Source of the DNA: Alphaproteobacteria bacterium
GTDB lineage: Bacteria; Pseudomonadota; Alphaproteobacteria; CACIAM-22H2
Length of the DNA stretch: 64,000 nucleotides
Reading direction: 5' to 3'
Assembly: GCA_016793165.1 (NCBI GenBank)
Contig: JAEULA010000034.1
Location: forward strand, 62,001 to 126,000
In this document: positions 53,893 through 62,718 of the stretch, piece by piece
Layout: each line of letters opens with the position of its first letter
Position numbering within the stretch: the stretch's first letter is position 1
The notes under the pieces: generated by a model
What the model was told of the DNA's origin: nothing
Databases searched by the model: none
The model's input: the letters and a program-made list of their open reading frames with translations, nothing else
Position numbers and translations under genes: made by a program

Positions 53893-54810
53893 ATGTGCGC
53901 GATGCAGGATCCCGCCATCGACTCCGAGGCCTATCGCCGCGACGGCTACCTCGTCGTTCCCGGATTGCTCTCGCCCGGAGAGTGCGCGGCGCTGCGCGAC
54001 GAGGCGCTCGCCCTATGCCGGGGACGGCTCGGCGCCCTCCGCGGCCTCGTCGACCCCGCCCCGGGCGAGAGCGACGAGGCGGTGATGCGCCGCTACATGG
54101 TCGCGATCATGCCGCACAAGATCCCGTCCCTCTTCGCGCGGATGGTCGGCGATCCGCGGATCGTGCGCGTTCTCGCCGCGCTGATCGGCCCGAACGTCAA
54201 GGCGGTGCACTCGCAGTGCTTCTACAAGGCGCCGGGCATGCCGGGAAACGGCTGGCACCAGGACGAGCTGTTCATCCCGACCCGCGACCGCTCGCTGGTC
54301 ACGGCCTGGATCGCGCTCGAGGACACGACGGTTGCGAACGGATGCCTGCGTGTCCTGCCCGGCTCGCACCGCCCCAGCGTCCTGTGGCCGATGCGCCGCC
54401 ACAACAATCCCGAGGTCGATCGCGCCGAGGAGGCCTTCGGCTACCCCCAGGATCCGGCGCGGGCCGTCCCGCTCGAGCTGCCCGCCGGCAGCGCGGTGTT
54501 CTTCGACGGCTACCTGCTGCACGGCTCGTACCCGAACCGCACGGCCGACCGCACGCGGCGCGCCCTGCTCTACGTCTACGCCGACGCCGCGACTCCGGTG
54601 ATGTTCGATCCCACGACCTATCAGCCGACGGCGCAGGACTACCGCGACATCGTGATGGTGTCGGGCGCCGATCCCTATGCCTGGAAAGGGACCGCGCGGC
54701 TCGGCGAGCCCTATCTGCGCGCCGCCGGACCGTCGGTGAAGGATCTGGAGCTCGCCCGGCTGCACGACGCCGAGCGCGAGGGCGCGCCGCCGCGGGTCAG
54801 TCCGACTTGA
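53893..54810 (+). CDS. Phytanoyl-CoA dioxygenase family protein
   Basis: Iron(II)/2-oxoglutarate-dependent oxygenase of about 305 residues. The metal motif H-x-D is in WHQDELFIP near residue 120, the distal histidine in LLHGSYPNRTADRTRRA with the 2-oxoglutarate arginine following. It has the family DGYLVVPGLLSPGECAALRD start. ATG at 53893 is used, with 53902 also possible. Divergent from the SDR operon and convergent with the GntR gene. It may remove or hydroxylate an alkyl group before the acids enter the pathway. Confidence 0.88.
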   Translation: MCAMQDPAIDSEAYRRDGYLVVPGLLSPGECAALRDEALALCRGRLGALRGLVDPAPGESDEAVMRRYMVAIMPHKIPSLFARMVGDPRIVRVLAALIGPNVKAVHSQCFYKAPGMPGNGWHQDELFIPTRDRSLVTAWIALEDTTVANGCLRVLPGSHRPSVLWPMRRHNNPEVDRAEEAFGYPQDPARAVPLELPAGSAVFFDGYLLHGSYPNRTADRTRRALLYVYADAATPVMFDPTTYQPTAQDYRDIVMVSGADPYAWKGTARLGEPYLRAAGPSVKDLELARLHDAEREGAPPRVSPT

Positions 54811-55573
54811 CGTCGACGCTGTAGGTCACGCGATGGGCGGCCGCGGGGTAGCGCGTGAACGCGACCTCGACCGGCAGGCCCTGCTCGCCGCGATACACGA
54901 GGCGCGTGCACAGGATCGCGGTCCCCGCCTTGCAGCCGAGCTGGCTCACGTCCTCGGCCTCCGCCAGTTCGGCCCAGACCGTCATCTTGACGTCGACCAG
55001 CTTCACGCCAAGCTCGCGTCGCAGCACGCGGAAGACGATGACGTCGTTGAAGTCCTGGCGCCGCAGGCGCGCGCCGATCGACGGGTGGAAATAGATGATC
55101 GAGCGCCCCATGCGCTGACCGCCGCGCAGCAGCGTGCTGCGCAGGCAGCGCAGGTCGGTGCCCGGCGGCACACCCAGGACCTGCGCGACCTCCGGCGCCA
55201 GCTCGCTGCGCCAGCTGCGGATGCGAAGCTGGGCGTCGCTGGCCGCCTGGATCAGCTCCTCGATCGTGTCGACCTTACCGCTGCTCTGGCCGAGCGGATT
55301 GCGCGACAGCACGATCGCGCGTCGCGCCCGCTGGGTACGGATGTAGCCCTCGATCTGCAGCAGCTGCAGCGCCTGCCGGATCGTGATGCGGCTGACATCG
55401 AAGCGCGCGCCCAGGCTCGCCTCGCTGGGCAGCGACGCCCCCGGCGCCCAGGTGCCGTCGGCGATCGCCTTGCGCAGGACGTCGAAGACGCGACGGTACA
55501 GCGCGGTGTCGCGCCGCGACGGCAGCGCCCGCGGCACCGCCCCCGGAAATTCCCCGCGTCGCGACGTCGGCAC
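54797..55573 (-). CDS. GntR/HutC-type transcriptional regulator
   Basis: Regulator of 258 residues. The N-terminal winged helix (LRKAIADGTWAPGASLPSEA, then LGARFDVSRITIRQALQLLQ) is the GntR domain at about residues 27-95, and the C-terminal part (LAPEVAQVLGVPPGTDLRC and on) is a UTRA effector-binding domain. It starts with a GTG. It overlaps the convergent PhyH gene by 14 bases. As HutC members usually bind sugar or amino-acid derived effectors, it may control the operons with the AACTTGTTATGA sites. Confidence 0.9.
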   Translation of the reverse strand: MPTSRRGEFPGAVPRALPSRRDTALYRRVFDVLRKAIADGTWAPGASLPSEASLGARFDVSRITIRQALQLLQIEGYIRTQRARRAIVLSRNPLGQSSGKVDTIEELIQAASDAQLRIRSWRSELAPEVAQVLGVPPGTDLRCLRSTLLRGGQRMGRSIIYFHPSIGARLRRQDFNDVIVFRVLRRELGVKLVDVKMTVWAELAEAEDVSQLGCKAGTAILCTRLVYRGEQGLPVEVAFTRYPAAAHRVTYSVDVKSD

Positions 55574-55583
55574 GCGGCCGGCC

Positions 55584-57194
55584 CTAGACGATCAACGCCA
55601 TGCCGCCCGCCGCCGGATCGGCGCTACCCGTGACGCGGCCGCCCTCCACGCGGATCGAGTGCGGGCGCGCGACGAGGTAGCTCTGCGCCGAGCGCGCGAC
55701 CGCATAGCCGTCGGCGCGCAGCGCGTCGCACTGGAAGCCGGGGATGCGGTGGCTGACGTCGATGACGTTGCCCATCGCCGAGACGCGCGGCGCCTCGACG
55801 GCCTCGACGATCGACATGCCGAAGTCGACCACGTTGAGGATGGTCTGCAGGATGCCCATCGGGATGTTGCTGCCGCCGGGCGCGCCGGTGACGAGCACGG
55901 GCTTGTCGCCGTCGAACAGGATGGTCGGCGCCATCGAGCTCACGCGCTTCTTGCCCGGCGCCAGCGACATCGGGCGACCCGGCCGCGGGTCGAACATCGC
56001 CATTGCGGCGTTGTACATGAAGCCGAGCCCGGGCGTGATCACGCCCGACTGCATGCCGAGCGTATGCGTCATCGAGACCACGTTGCCCTCGACGTCCATC
56101 ACCGAGACCTGCGTCGTCTCCGCGCTCTCGTAGGCCTTGGGCGCGAGGCGCGGCACGACGGCCCGCTCGCCGCGACGTATGGCCGCCGCGTCGGCGTCGT
56201 GCTGCGCGGGATCGAGGAACGGCGCCGTCGGCACCGGCTCGAAGTCGGGATCGCCGATGTAACGCTCCTTGTCGATCTGCGCGCGCTTCATCACCTCGGC
56301 GAGCAGCTTGATGTAGGCGGTCGAGTTGTGGCCGAGGGCACGCAGGTCGAAGCGCTCGAGGATCCCCAGCATCTTCGCCATCATGTAGCCGCTGCTGGGC
56401 GGCGGCGTCACCGCGAGCCGCAGACCGCGATAGGTCGAGAAGACCGGCGGCCGCTCCTGCACGCGATAGGCCTCGAGGTCGGCCTTGCTGAGATGGCCGC
56501 CATTGGCGCGGAACTCCGCATCGATCCGGCTCGCGACCGCGCCGTGGTAGAAGCTGCGGTCGCCGTCCTGCGCGATGCCGCCGAGCGTGTCGGCGAGCTC
56601 GGGATTGCGGACCTTCGTGCCGATCTGGTGCGGCACGCCGTCGTCGCCGAAATAGAGCCCGCGGGCATTCTTCGAGTAGGCGATGCGATCGATGATCTCG
56701 ACGCGGCCCATCTTCTCGGGCGTGGTCCAGTAGGCGCGGACATAGGGCGTGACCGTGTAGCCCTCGCGCGCGAGCCTGATCGCGGGCGCGACGACGTCCG
56801 CCCAGGGCAGGCGCCCATGCGCCGCATGCAGCGAGTGGTAGCCCTTGAGGTTCCCCGGGACCGCCACCGACTGGTAGCCGATGTCGTTGACCCGCCCCTT
56901 CAGGATGAAGCCGAACCCGTCGCGCGTCTCGCCCTCGAGCAGCGGCTCCCACATGCCCGCCGTCACGGCGGCCGGCGCGGTGCTCATGAAGTCGTAGGTC
57001 GTGTGGATCTTCTTGCCCGGCAGGAACACATGGGCGAAGCCGAAGCCCGCGATGCCGCACATCAGGTTGTCGGCTACGCCCTGGGCGAACGCGCAGGCGA
57101 CCGCCGCATCGACGGCATTGCCGCCGCGCATGAGGACCTCGGCGCCCAGTTCCACCGCCTCGGGCTGCGGCGCCGTGATGATTCCGTGCTTCAT
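55584..57194 (-). CDS. Gamma-glutamyltransferase family protein
   Basis: N-terminal-nucleophile hydrolase, 536 residues, that cleaves itself into two subunits at Thr360 (AETTQVSVMDVEGNVV). The large-subunit region has GGNAVDAAVACAFAQGV and the substrate arginine block around TYRGLRLAVTPPPSSG, and the small-subunit end has the oxyanion motif VTGAPGGSNIPMGILQT. No signal peptide is seen, so it should be cytoplasmic, unlike the usual periplasmic enzyme. GAGAGGGGCGAC precedes the ATG. Divergent from the amidase gene. It likely hydrolyses a gamma-glutamyl or similar amide. Confidence 0.9.
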   Translation of the reverse strand: MKHGIITAPQPEAVELGAEVLMRGGNAVDAAVACAFAQGVADNLMCGIAGFGFAHVFLPGKKIHTTYDFMSTAPAAVTAGMWEPLLEGETRDGFGFILKGRVNDIGYQSVAVPGNLKGYHSLHAAHGRLPWADVVAPAIRLAREGYTVTPYVRAYWTTPEKMGRVEIIDRIAYSKNARGLYFGDDGVPHQIGTKVRNPELADTLGGIAQDGDRSFYHGAVASRIDAEFRANGGHLSKADLEAYRVQERPPVFSTYRGLRLAVTPPPSSGYMMAKMLGILERFDLRALGHNSTAYIKLLAEVMKRAQIDKERYIGDPDFEPVPTAPFLDPAQHDADAAAIRRGERAVVPRLAPKAYESAETTQVSVMDVEGNVVSMTHTLGMQSGVITPGLGFMYNAAMAMFDPRPGRPMSLAPGKKRVSSMAPTILFDGDKPVLVTGAPGGSNIPMGILQTILNVVDFGMSIVEAVEAPRVSAMGNVIDVSHRIPGFQCDALRADGYAVARSAQSYLVARPHSIRVEGGRVTGSADPAAGGMALIV

Positions 57195-57338
57195 GTCGCC
57201 CCTCTCCACGATCGAGACGGGACGATAGGCGCGACGCGGCCGCCCGGTCACCTGTTCCGATGCGGGCGGCCTCGTCTATCCTGCAGGCGCCGGTCGCGCG
57301 GAGTCAGGGGCGCGCCGCCATTCCCGCCCGCCCTGCCC

Positions 57339-58772
57339 ATGGACGCCGTCATGACCGACATCGCCTTCCTCTCGGCCTGCGACCTCGCGCGCCTCTACCG
57401 CTCGAAGAAGCTGTCGCCGGTCGAGGTGACCGAGACGCTGCTCGCGCGCATCGGGCGCACGCAGCCCAAGCTCAACAGCTACATCACGGTCGACGCGGCC
57501 GGCGCGCGCGCCGGCGCGCAGGCGGCCGAGCGCCGGTTCCGCGACGGCGCCGCGCTCGGCCCGCTGGACGGCGTCCCCTACTCGGTCAAGGACCTCACCA
57601 ACACGGCCGGGCTGCGCACGACGATGGGCTCGCTGGTGATGAAGGATTACGTCCCGGCCGACGACGCCGTGCCCGTCGCGCGGATGCGCGCCGCCGGAGC
57701 CGTGCTGCTCGGCAAGACGACGACACCCGAATGGGGCCACAAGGCGATGACGGACTCGCCGCTCTTCGGGGTCACGCCCAATCCCTGGGACCTGACTCGC
57801 ACCAGCGGCGGCTCGAGCGGGGGGGCCGGGGCGGCGGTCGCCGCCGGCCTCGGACCGATCGCGCTGGGCACCGACGGCGGCGGCTCGATCCGCATACCGG
57901 CCGCCGTGAACGGCATCGTCGGCCTCAAGCAGACGCTCGGCCGCATCCCCAACGTCCACGCCGCCGACCTCTTCGCCAACCACTCCTATATCGGCCCGAT
58001 GACGCGCACGGCCGCGGACTGCGCGCTGATGTTCGCCGCCGTCGCGGGCCCCGACGATCGCGATCCCTACGGCGCGCGGCCGCCGCGCCCGGTGGCGCCG
58101 TTGCCGCCGGGCACGCTGGCGGGGCTGCGCATCGGACTCGCGATGACGATGGGCAATCCGTGCGTCACCGCCGATGTCGAGGCCGCCGTGAACGCCTCGG
58201 TCGACGCGCTCGTCGCCATGGGTGCACGGGTCGAGGTGCTGACGATCGACCTCGCGCAGCACGTCGACGTGTTCCAGGTCATCTGGGAGTCGAGCCTGCG
58301 GTCGCGCCTGAAGGAGCTCGTGGAGAAGTCGAACCAGCCGATCGCGGACTCGCTGCGCCAGCACATCGACGGCGGCGCCCGCCACAACGCGGTCGCCCTC
58401 GCCAAGGCGCAGCAGCTGCGGACGTCCCTCTACCGCCAGATCGAGGCGCTGTTCGCCAAGGTCGACGTCATCGCCAGCCCGGTGACGGCGCGCGACGCGA
58501 TGCCGCTCGACCACGACCCGCTGGGCCCGATCGAGATCGACGGGCGGAAATTCGGCCCGATGCGCCGCGACCTGTACCCCTACACCTGGACCTTCAACCT
58601 GACCGGCCACCCGGCGATCTCGGTGCCCTGCGGCTTCAGCCCGGCCGGCCTGCCGCTCGGCCTGCAGCTCGTCGCGCCCTGGGACCACGACGAGCGCCTG
58701 CTCGACCTCGCGATGCGCCTGGAGGCCGTGCGGCCATGGGCGGCGAAGCGCCCCCCCGTCTTCGCGAGCTGA
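57339..58772 (+). CDS. Amidase signature family protein
   Basis: Serine hydrolase of about 477 residues (start 57339 or 57351). The triad is Lys84 (YSVKDL), cis-Ser159 (SGGSSGGAG) and the nucleophile Ser183 (GTDGGGSIRIPA). ATVNG... follows as the usual core. The family hydrolyses amides such as aryl, malonyl or glutamyl-type amides. It lies divergent from the gamma-glutamyltransferase gene and beside a phosphotriesterase-like gene, and probably belongs to the same amide/ester degradation set. Confidence 0.93.
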   Translation: MDAVMTDIAFLSACDLARLYRSKKLSPVEVTETLLARIGRTQPKLNSYITVDAAGARAGAQAAERRFRDGAALGPLDGVPYSVKDLTNTAGLRTTMGSLVMKDYVPADDAVPVARMRAAGAVLLGKTTTPEWGHKAMTDSPLFGVTPNPWDLTRTSGGSSGGAGAAVAAGLGPIALGTDGGGSIRIPAAVNGIVGLKQTLGRIPNVHAADLFANHSYIGPMTRTAADCALMFAAVAGPDDRDPYGARPPRPVAPLPPGTLAGLRIGLAMTMGNPCVTADVEAAVNASVDALVAMGARVEVLTIDLAQHVDVFQVIWESSLRSRLKELVEKSNQPIADSLRQHIDGGARHNAVALAKAQQLRTSLYRQIEALFAKVDVIASPVTARDAMPLDHDPLGPIEIDGRKFGPMRRDLYPYTWTFNLTGHPAISVPCGFSPAGLPLGLQLVAPWDHDERLLDLAMRLEAVRPWAAKRPPVFAS

Positions 58773-58782
58773 GCGCGGCGGC

Positions 58783-59826
58783 TCAACCGATCGTCAGCAG
58801 CCGTCGCGGCGTGTCCACGAGCATCGCCCGGATCGTCGCCTCGGCGAGGCCCTGGCGGCGCATCAGCGGCACGACGTTCTCGACGATGTGCGAGTAGCCC
58901 TGCCCGCCCCAGCGCGCGAGCTTGTCCTTGAAGTAGACGTCGTGCGAGACGACCAGCGAGTCGCCGAAGCCCTCGTCCGCGAGCCAACGCAGCAGCCGCA
59001 CGCGCCGGGAATCGTTAGGCATGTCGATCGGCAGCTCCCACGCGTAGTACGAGCCTTCGTAGCCGAAGAGGTCGAACTCGATGACGATCCCCGTCTCGGC
59101 CAGGCGGCGAAGCGCCGTCCGGTCGCCGAGCGTACGGTCGACATGGCACATGATGGCGCGGCCAAGCTCCGCACCCGCCTCGCGCAGGACCTCGACGATC
59201 TCCATCGGCGCGCGCGGATCGCGACCGGGATGGATGGTGAGCGCGGCGCCGCTCTCGCGCTGAGCGCGCGCCGAGGCGCGCAGGACCTTGCGCTCCGTCG
59301 CCGTCAGCGGCCAGGAGCAGCCGACCTCGCCGATGATCCCCGGCCGGATGCCGGTCGCATCCACGCCCTCGCGCAGCTCGCGCAGGATCCGCCGCGCGAG
59401 CTCGGCCTCGGATGCCGCGGCGACGCCGTCCGCCGCCGGATGCGTCGCCTCGACGTACCAGGAGCACCCCATGACGATGTTCAGGCCGGTCGCACGCGCG
59501 ATGCGCGCGAGGCCTTCCGGATCGCGGCCGATGCCCCGGCTGGTGCAGTCGACGACGCTGCGGCCGCCGGCGCGCGCGTAGCGCGACAGTTCGTCGCCCG
59601 CGAGCGTCTCGTCCTCGAGCCCGCAATTGGCGCGGTTCGCGAGCCCGCGGAAGCGGATCGCCCGCAGCACGTCGAAGTCGAGCGGCGCCTCGAACACGGC
59701 GCGCGCCGCCGGATCCGCCGGCGGCACAGCGATGTGCGGCGCCGTCGCCAGCACGTGCTCGTGCATCATCGTGACGCCGAGCTCGGCCGGTGCGACGGGC
59801 CCGAGCACGGTCTGCACGCGGCTCAT
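58783..59826 (-). CDS. Phosphotriesterase-like lactonase/amidohydrolase
   Basis: Metal-dependent TIM-barrel hydrolase of the phosphotriesterase family, 347 residues. The first metal pair is MHEHV near residue 23, the bridging residue at the usual carbamylated lysine position is Glu167 (IIGEVGCSW), then two histidines (ALTIHPGR, CHVDR) and Asp in VVSHDVYFKD. The glutamate instead of lysine is typical of the PHP/RPA-type lactonase branch. It starts with an ATGA overlap after dctM, so it is translated with the transporter. It probably hydrolyses a lactone or N-acyl amide. Confidence 0.88.
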   Translation of the reverse strand: MSRVQTVLGPVAPAELGVTMMHEHVLATAPHIAVPPADPAARAVFEAPLDFDVLRAIRFRGLANRANCGLEDETLAGDELSRYARAGGRSVVDCTSRGIGRDPEGLARIARATGLNIVMGCSWYVEATHPAADGVAAASEAELARRILRELREGVDATGIRPGIIGEVGCSWPLTATERKVLRASARAQRESGAALTIHPGRDPRAPMEIVEVLREAGAELGRAIMCHVDRTLGDRTALRRLAETGIVIEFDLFGYEGSYYAWELPIDMPNDSRRVRLLRWLADEGFGDSLVVSHDVYFKDKLARWGGQGYSHIVENVVPLMRRQGLAEATIRAMLVDTPRRLLTIG

Positions 59827-61106
59827 CGCACGATCATCACCTTCGGCAGCCAGGTCGACAGCGCCGGCACGAAGGTCAGCAGCAGCATGCAGAGCACCAG
59901 CACCGGATAGAACAGCAGCGTCGCCCGCACCACGGGCCCCATCTTCAGCCGCGTGATCGCGCACACCGCGAAGATGCCGAGCCCGATCGGCGGGTGCACG
60001 ATGCCCAGCAGGATCGCGAAGGTCAGCACGACGCCGAAATGGACCGGGTCGACGCCGTAGCTCACGACGAGCGGCCCGAACAGCGGGATCGCGATCAGCA
60101 TCACCGGCACCGCCTCGAGAAAGACGCCCATGATCAGCAGCGCGACCACGACCAGCAGCAGCACCACGTAGCGGCTGTCGGTGAACGACACCATCCACGA
60201 CGCCATCGCCTCGGCCGTGCGCTCCGACGTCATCACGAAGCCCATCACGCTCCCGATCGCGGTCAGGAACATGATCAGCGCGGTCGCCCGGGCGGTGTCC
60301 TCGAAGCCGCGCCACAGCCGCTCCCAGCTGATCTCGCGATGGAGCACGCCGAGGAGGAGGGTGTACAGCACCGCCAGCACGCTCGCCTCGGTCGGCGTCA
60401 CGAGCCCGGTCGTCATGCTGCGCAGGATGACCACGGGCGTCAACAGCGCCGGCAGGCCGCTGAGGAAGCTGCGCCACAGCCGGTCGAAGGACGGCGGCTC
60501 GGGCTTCGGGAAGCGCTCGATCCCGAGCTTCGCGAGAACGAGGTTGTTGAGCATCAGCAGCGCGGCGAGCAGCACGCCGGGGACCATCCCGGCCACGAAC
60601 AGATCGGCGACCGAGACGTTCATCTGCACGGCATAGATGATGAACATGATCGAAGGCGGGATCAGCGGGTCCATCAGCGAGGCCGCCACCACCAGCGCCG
60701 CCGCGAACTCGGCGCGGTATCCCGCGCGCTTCATCGCATGGATGGTGATGACGCCGACGCCCGCAATCGTCGCCAGGGCGGAGCCGGAGATGCCGCCGAA
60801 GACCAGCGTGGTCAGCACCGCGGCCTGCGCAAGCCCGCCCGAGAAGAAGCCGACCAGCGCCTCGAGGAAGTCGAAGATGCGCCGGGTCATGTTGAAGTGG
60901 TTCATCAGGTTGCCGGCGAGGATGAAGAACGGGATCGCCAGCAGCGGCACCGATCGCACGTCGGTCGCCATGTAGCGGACCAGCGTGTTGATCGGCATGT
61001 CGAGGATCGCCAGGCCGACCACGGCGGAGAGTCCCATCGCCGCGCAGACCGGCACGCGCAGCGGCATCAGGCCGATCAGGACGATGATCATCGCAAGCGA
61101 TGCCAA
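59823..61106 (-). CDS. dctM: TRAP transporter large permease subunit (DctM family)
   Basis: Permease of 427 residues with about twelve helices. LVFGGISGSALATIAGVGVI, SLMDPLIPPSIMFIIYAVQM and LGIVHPPIGLGIFAVCAITRL are DctM blocks. Its stop overlaps the start of the phosphotriesterase-like gene (ATGA). Part of the D-aminoacylase-dctPQM operon on the minus strand. Confidence 0.93.
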   Translation of the reverse strand: MASLAMIIVLIGLMPLRVPVCAAMGLSAVVGLAILDMPINTLVRYMATDVRSVPLLAIPFFILAGNLMNHFNMTRRIFDFLEALVGFFSGGLAQAAVLTTLVFGGISGSALATIAGVGVITIHAMKRAGYRAEFAAALVVAASLMDPLIPPSIMFIIYAVQMNVSVADLFVAGMVPGVLLAALLMLNNLVLAKLGIERFPKPEPPSFDRLWRSFLSGLPALLTPVVILRSMTTGLVTPTEASVLAVLYTLLLGVLHREISWERLWRGFEDTARATALIMFLTAIGSVMGFVMTSERTAEAMASWMVSFTDSRYVVLLLVVVALLIMGVFLEAVPVMLIAIPLFGPLVVSYGVDPVHFGVVLTFAILLGIVHPPIGLGIFAVCAITRLKMGPVVRATLLFYPVLVLCMLLLTFVPALSTWLPKVMIVR

Positions 61107-61109
61107 GGC

Positions 61110-61658
61110 TCAGACCTCCTCGACCGGCGCGTGAGGGCGCGGCGGCGGCAGGCGCCCGACCAGCGACCAGTACAGGTAGATGAGCTCGGTCGCGAGGATG
61201 TCGCCGGCACCCAGCATGATCGGCAGGACGAAGAGCGATTCCGGCCAGTCGAGGACGCTGGTGCGAAAGAGGCCGAGGAACTGCCAGGTCTCGAAGGCGA
61301 ACCACAGGACGGTGGCGTGGAACGCGACCGTCGTCAGCCGGGCGACGATGCCGAGCGCGTGGCGCGCGCCGGGGCCGAGCAGGTTCGCGACGATGTCGAC
61401 GCGGATGTACTCGTCGTCCTTCGCGATGAGGCCGTAGGCGAAGAAGTAGACCCACATCGCCGCGATGATCGACACCTCCTGCACCCAGGTGAAGCTGCGG
61501 CCGAAGGCGCCGCGGCCGACGATCTCCAGGCCGTTGAGCGCCACCATCAGCATCAGCATCGCGATCGACGCGACGAGCACGATCCGCTTGCTGAACTCGA
61601 GATAGGACCGGAGGGCGGCGTCGATCGCCCCCCGGCCCCGTTCCTGGCGCGCGGTCAC
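61110..61658 (-). CDS. dctQ: TRAP transporter small membrane subunit (DctQ family)
   Basis: Membrane protein of 182 residues with four hydrophobic helices. FTWVQEVSIIAAMWVYFFAY is the usual DctQ W-x-E block. It lies 34 bases after the binding-protein gene and 3 bases before dctM, in the same operon. The N-terminus is basic and no signal peptide is seen. Confidence 0.9.
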   Translation of the reverse strand: MTARQERGRGAIDAALRSYLEFSKRIVLVASIAMLMLMVALNGLEIVGRGAFGRSFTWVQEVSIIAAMWVYFFAYGLIAKDDEYIRVDIVANLLGPGARHALGIVARLTTVAFHATVLWFAFETWQFLGLFRTSVLDWPESLFVLPIMLGAGDILATELIYLYWSLVGRLPPPRPHAPVEEV

Positions 61659-61692
61659 CGCGACGTCCCGATGCGCGCCGGTCCCGCGCCGA

Positions 61693-62694
61693 TCAGTTGG
61701 CCGGGACCTTCGCCGCCCGAGCCGCGAGCCCCTTGGGGATCGTGCCGTCGGACTCGAGCGCGGTCAGGATCGCCTTCGCCTTCTCGCGCCACGGCGTCAG
61801 GTCGGGCTCCAGGATGGTCATCCCGAACTCCTTCTCGCCGCGCGCGCGCTTCTCGGTGTAGCCGCGCGTGGACTCCGCCTTGTAGGCGGCCCCGCCCTCC
61901 TTGGACGCCTGCCGGAGGATGGCGCGCTGGGCGTCGGTCAGGCCCTGCCAGCGGCGCAGATTCATCATGATGTTGACGACCTGGAAGTACTCGTCCGTGC
62001 GCGTCCAGTACTTCCCGATCTCGGCGTTGCGGCCGTCGACCGCGATGCCGACGGTCTCGGGCCCGCCCTCGATGATCCCCTGCTTGAACGCGAGGTACAT
62101 CTCGGGCCGCGGCACAACGATCGTGTTCGCGCCGAGGCCCTTCCAGGTCTCGATCGCGACCTTGGATTCCCAGATGCGCAGCTTGAGACCCTGGAGGTCG
62201 TGCGGCGTCCGGATCGGCCGCACGCTCACCACGCCGCGCGGATCCATCTGCCACCAGGTCCAATCCTCGTCGATGACGATCGCGCCGAGCGAGCGGAGCT
62301 TGTCCAGGCCCGGCTTGAACACGTCGCTCTTGAGGAAGTTCGCCTGGTGCGCGTGCGAGGTGAACACGTAGGGCGCCGAGATGATGCGCGTCTCCTCGAT
62401 CAGCGTCGTGAGGAACTCGGGATAGAGCAGGTGCATGTCCTGCGTGCCGGCGAGGACGTTGCGCTGCTGCTCGGGGATCGGGCCGAGCTGGCCCGCGTGG
62501 AAGACCTGCACCTTCATCTGGCCGTTCGACAGCCGGTCGACGGCCGCGGCGAAGGCGTCGGCGCCGACGCCCGAATGCGTCGTCTGCGGATCGACGGTGC
62601 CGAGACGGAAGGTGATCTGCTGCGCCGCGGCCGGGGCCGCGAGGCCGAGCAGCATGGCGCCGGCTAGGAGCCAGCCCGTGGACGTCGTCTTCAT
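61693..62694 (-). CDS. dctP: TRAP transporter solute-binding protein (DctP family)
   Basis: Periplasmic binding protein of 333 residues with a signal peptide (LLAGAMLLGLAAPAAAQ). MKVQVFHAGQLGPIPEQQRN and LQGLKLRIWESKVAIETWKG contain the substrate-arginine segment. GGGGAGAA precedes the ATG. Third binding protein of its type in the window and unlike the other two in sequence, so each TRAP cassette has its own substrate. It follows the D-aminoacylase gene in the operon. Confidence 0.92.
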   Translation of the reverse strand: MKTTSTGWLLAGAMLLGLAAPAAAQQITFRLGTVDPQTTHSGVGADAFAAAVDRLSNGQMKVQVFHAGQLGPIPEQQRNVLAGTQDMHLLYPEFLTTLIEETRIISAPYVFTSHAHQANFLKSDVFKPGLDKLRSLGAIVIDEDWTWWQMDPRGVVSVRPIRTPHDLQGLKLRIWESKVAIETWKGLGANTIVVPRPEMYLAFKQGIIEGGPETVGIAVDGRNAEIGKYWTRTDEYFQVVNIMMNLRRWQGLTDAQRAILRQASKEGGAAYKAESTRGYTEKRARGEKEFGMTILEPDLTPWREKAKAILTALESDGTIPKGLAARAAKVPAN

Positions 62695-62718
62695 GCTTCT
62701 TCTCCCCTGTGAGTGGCC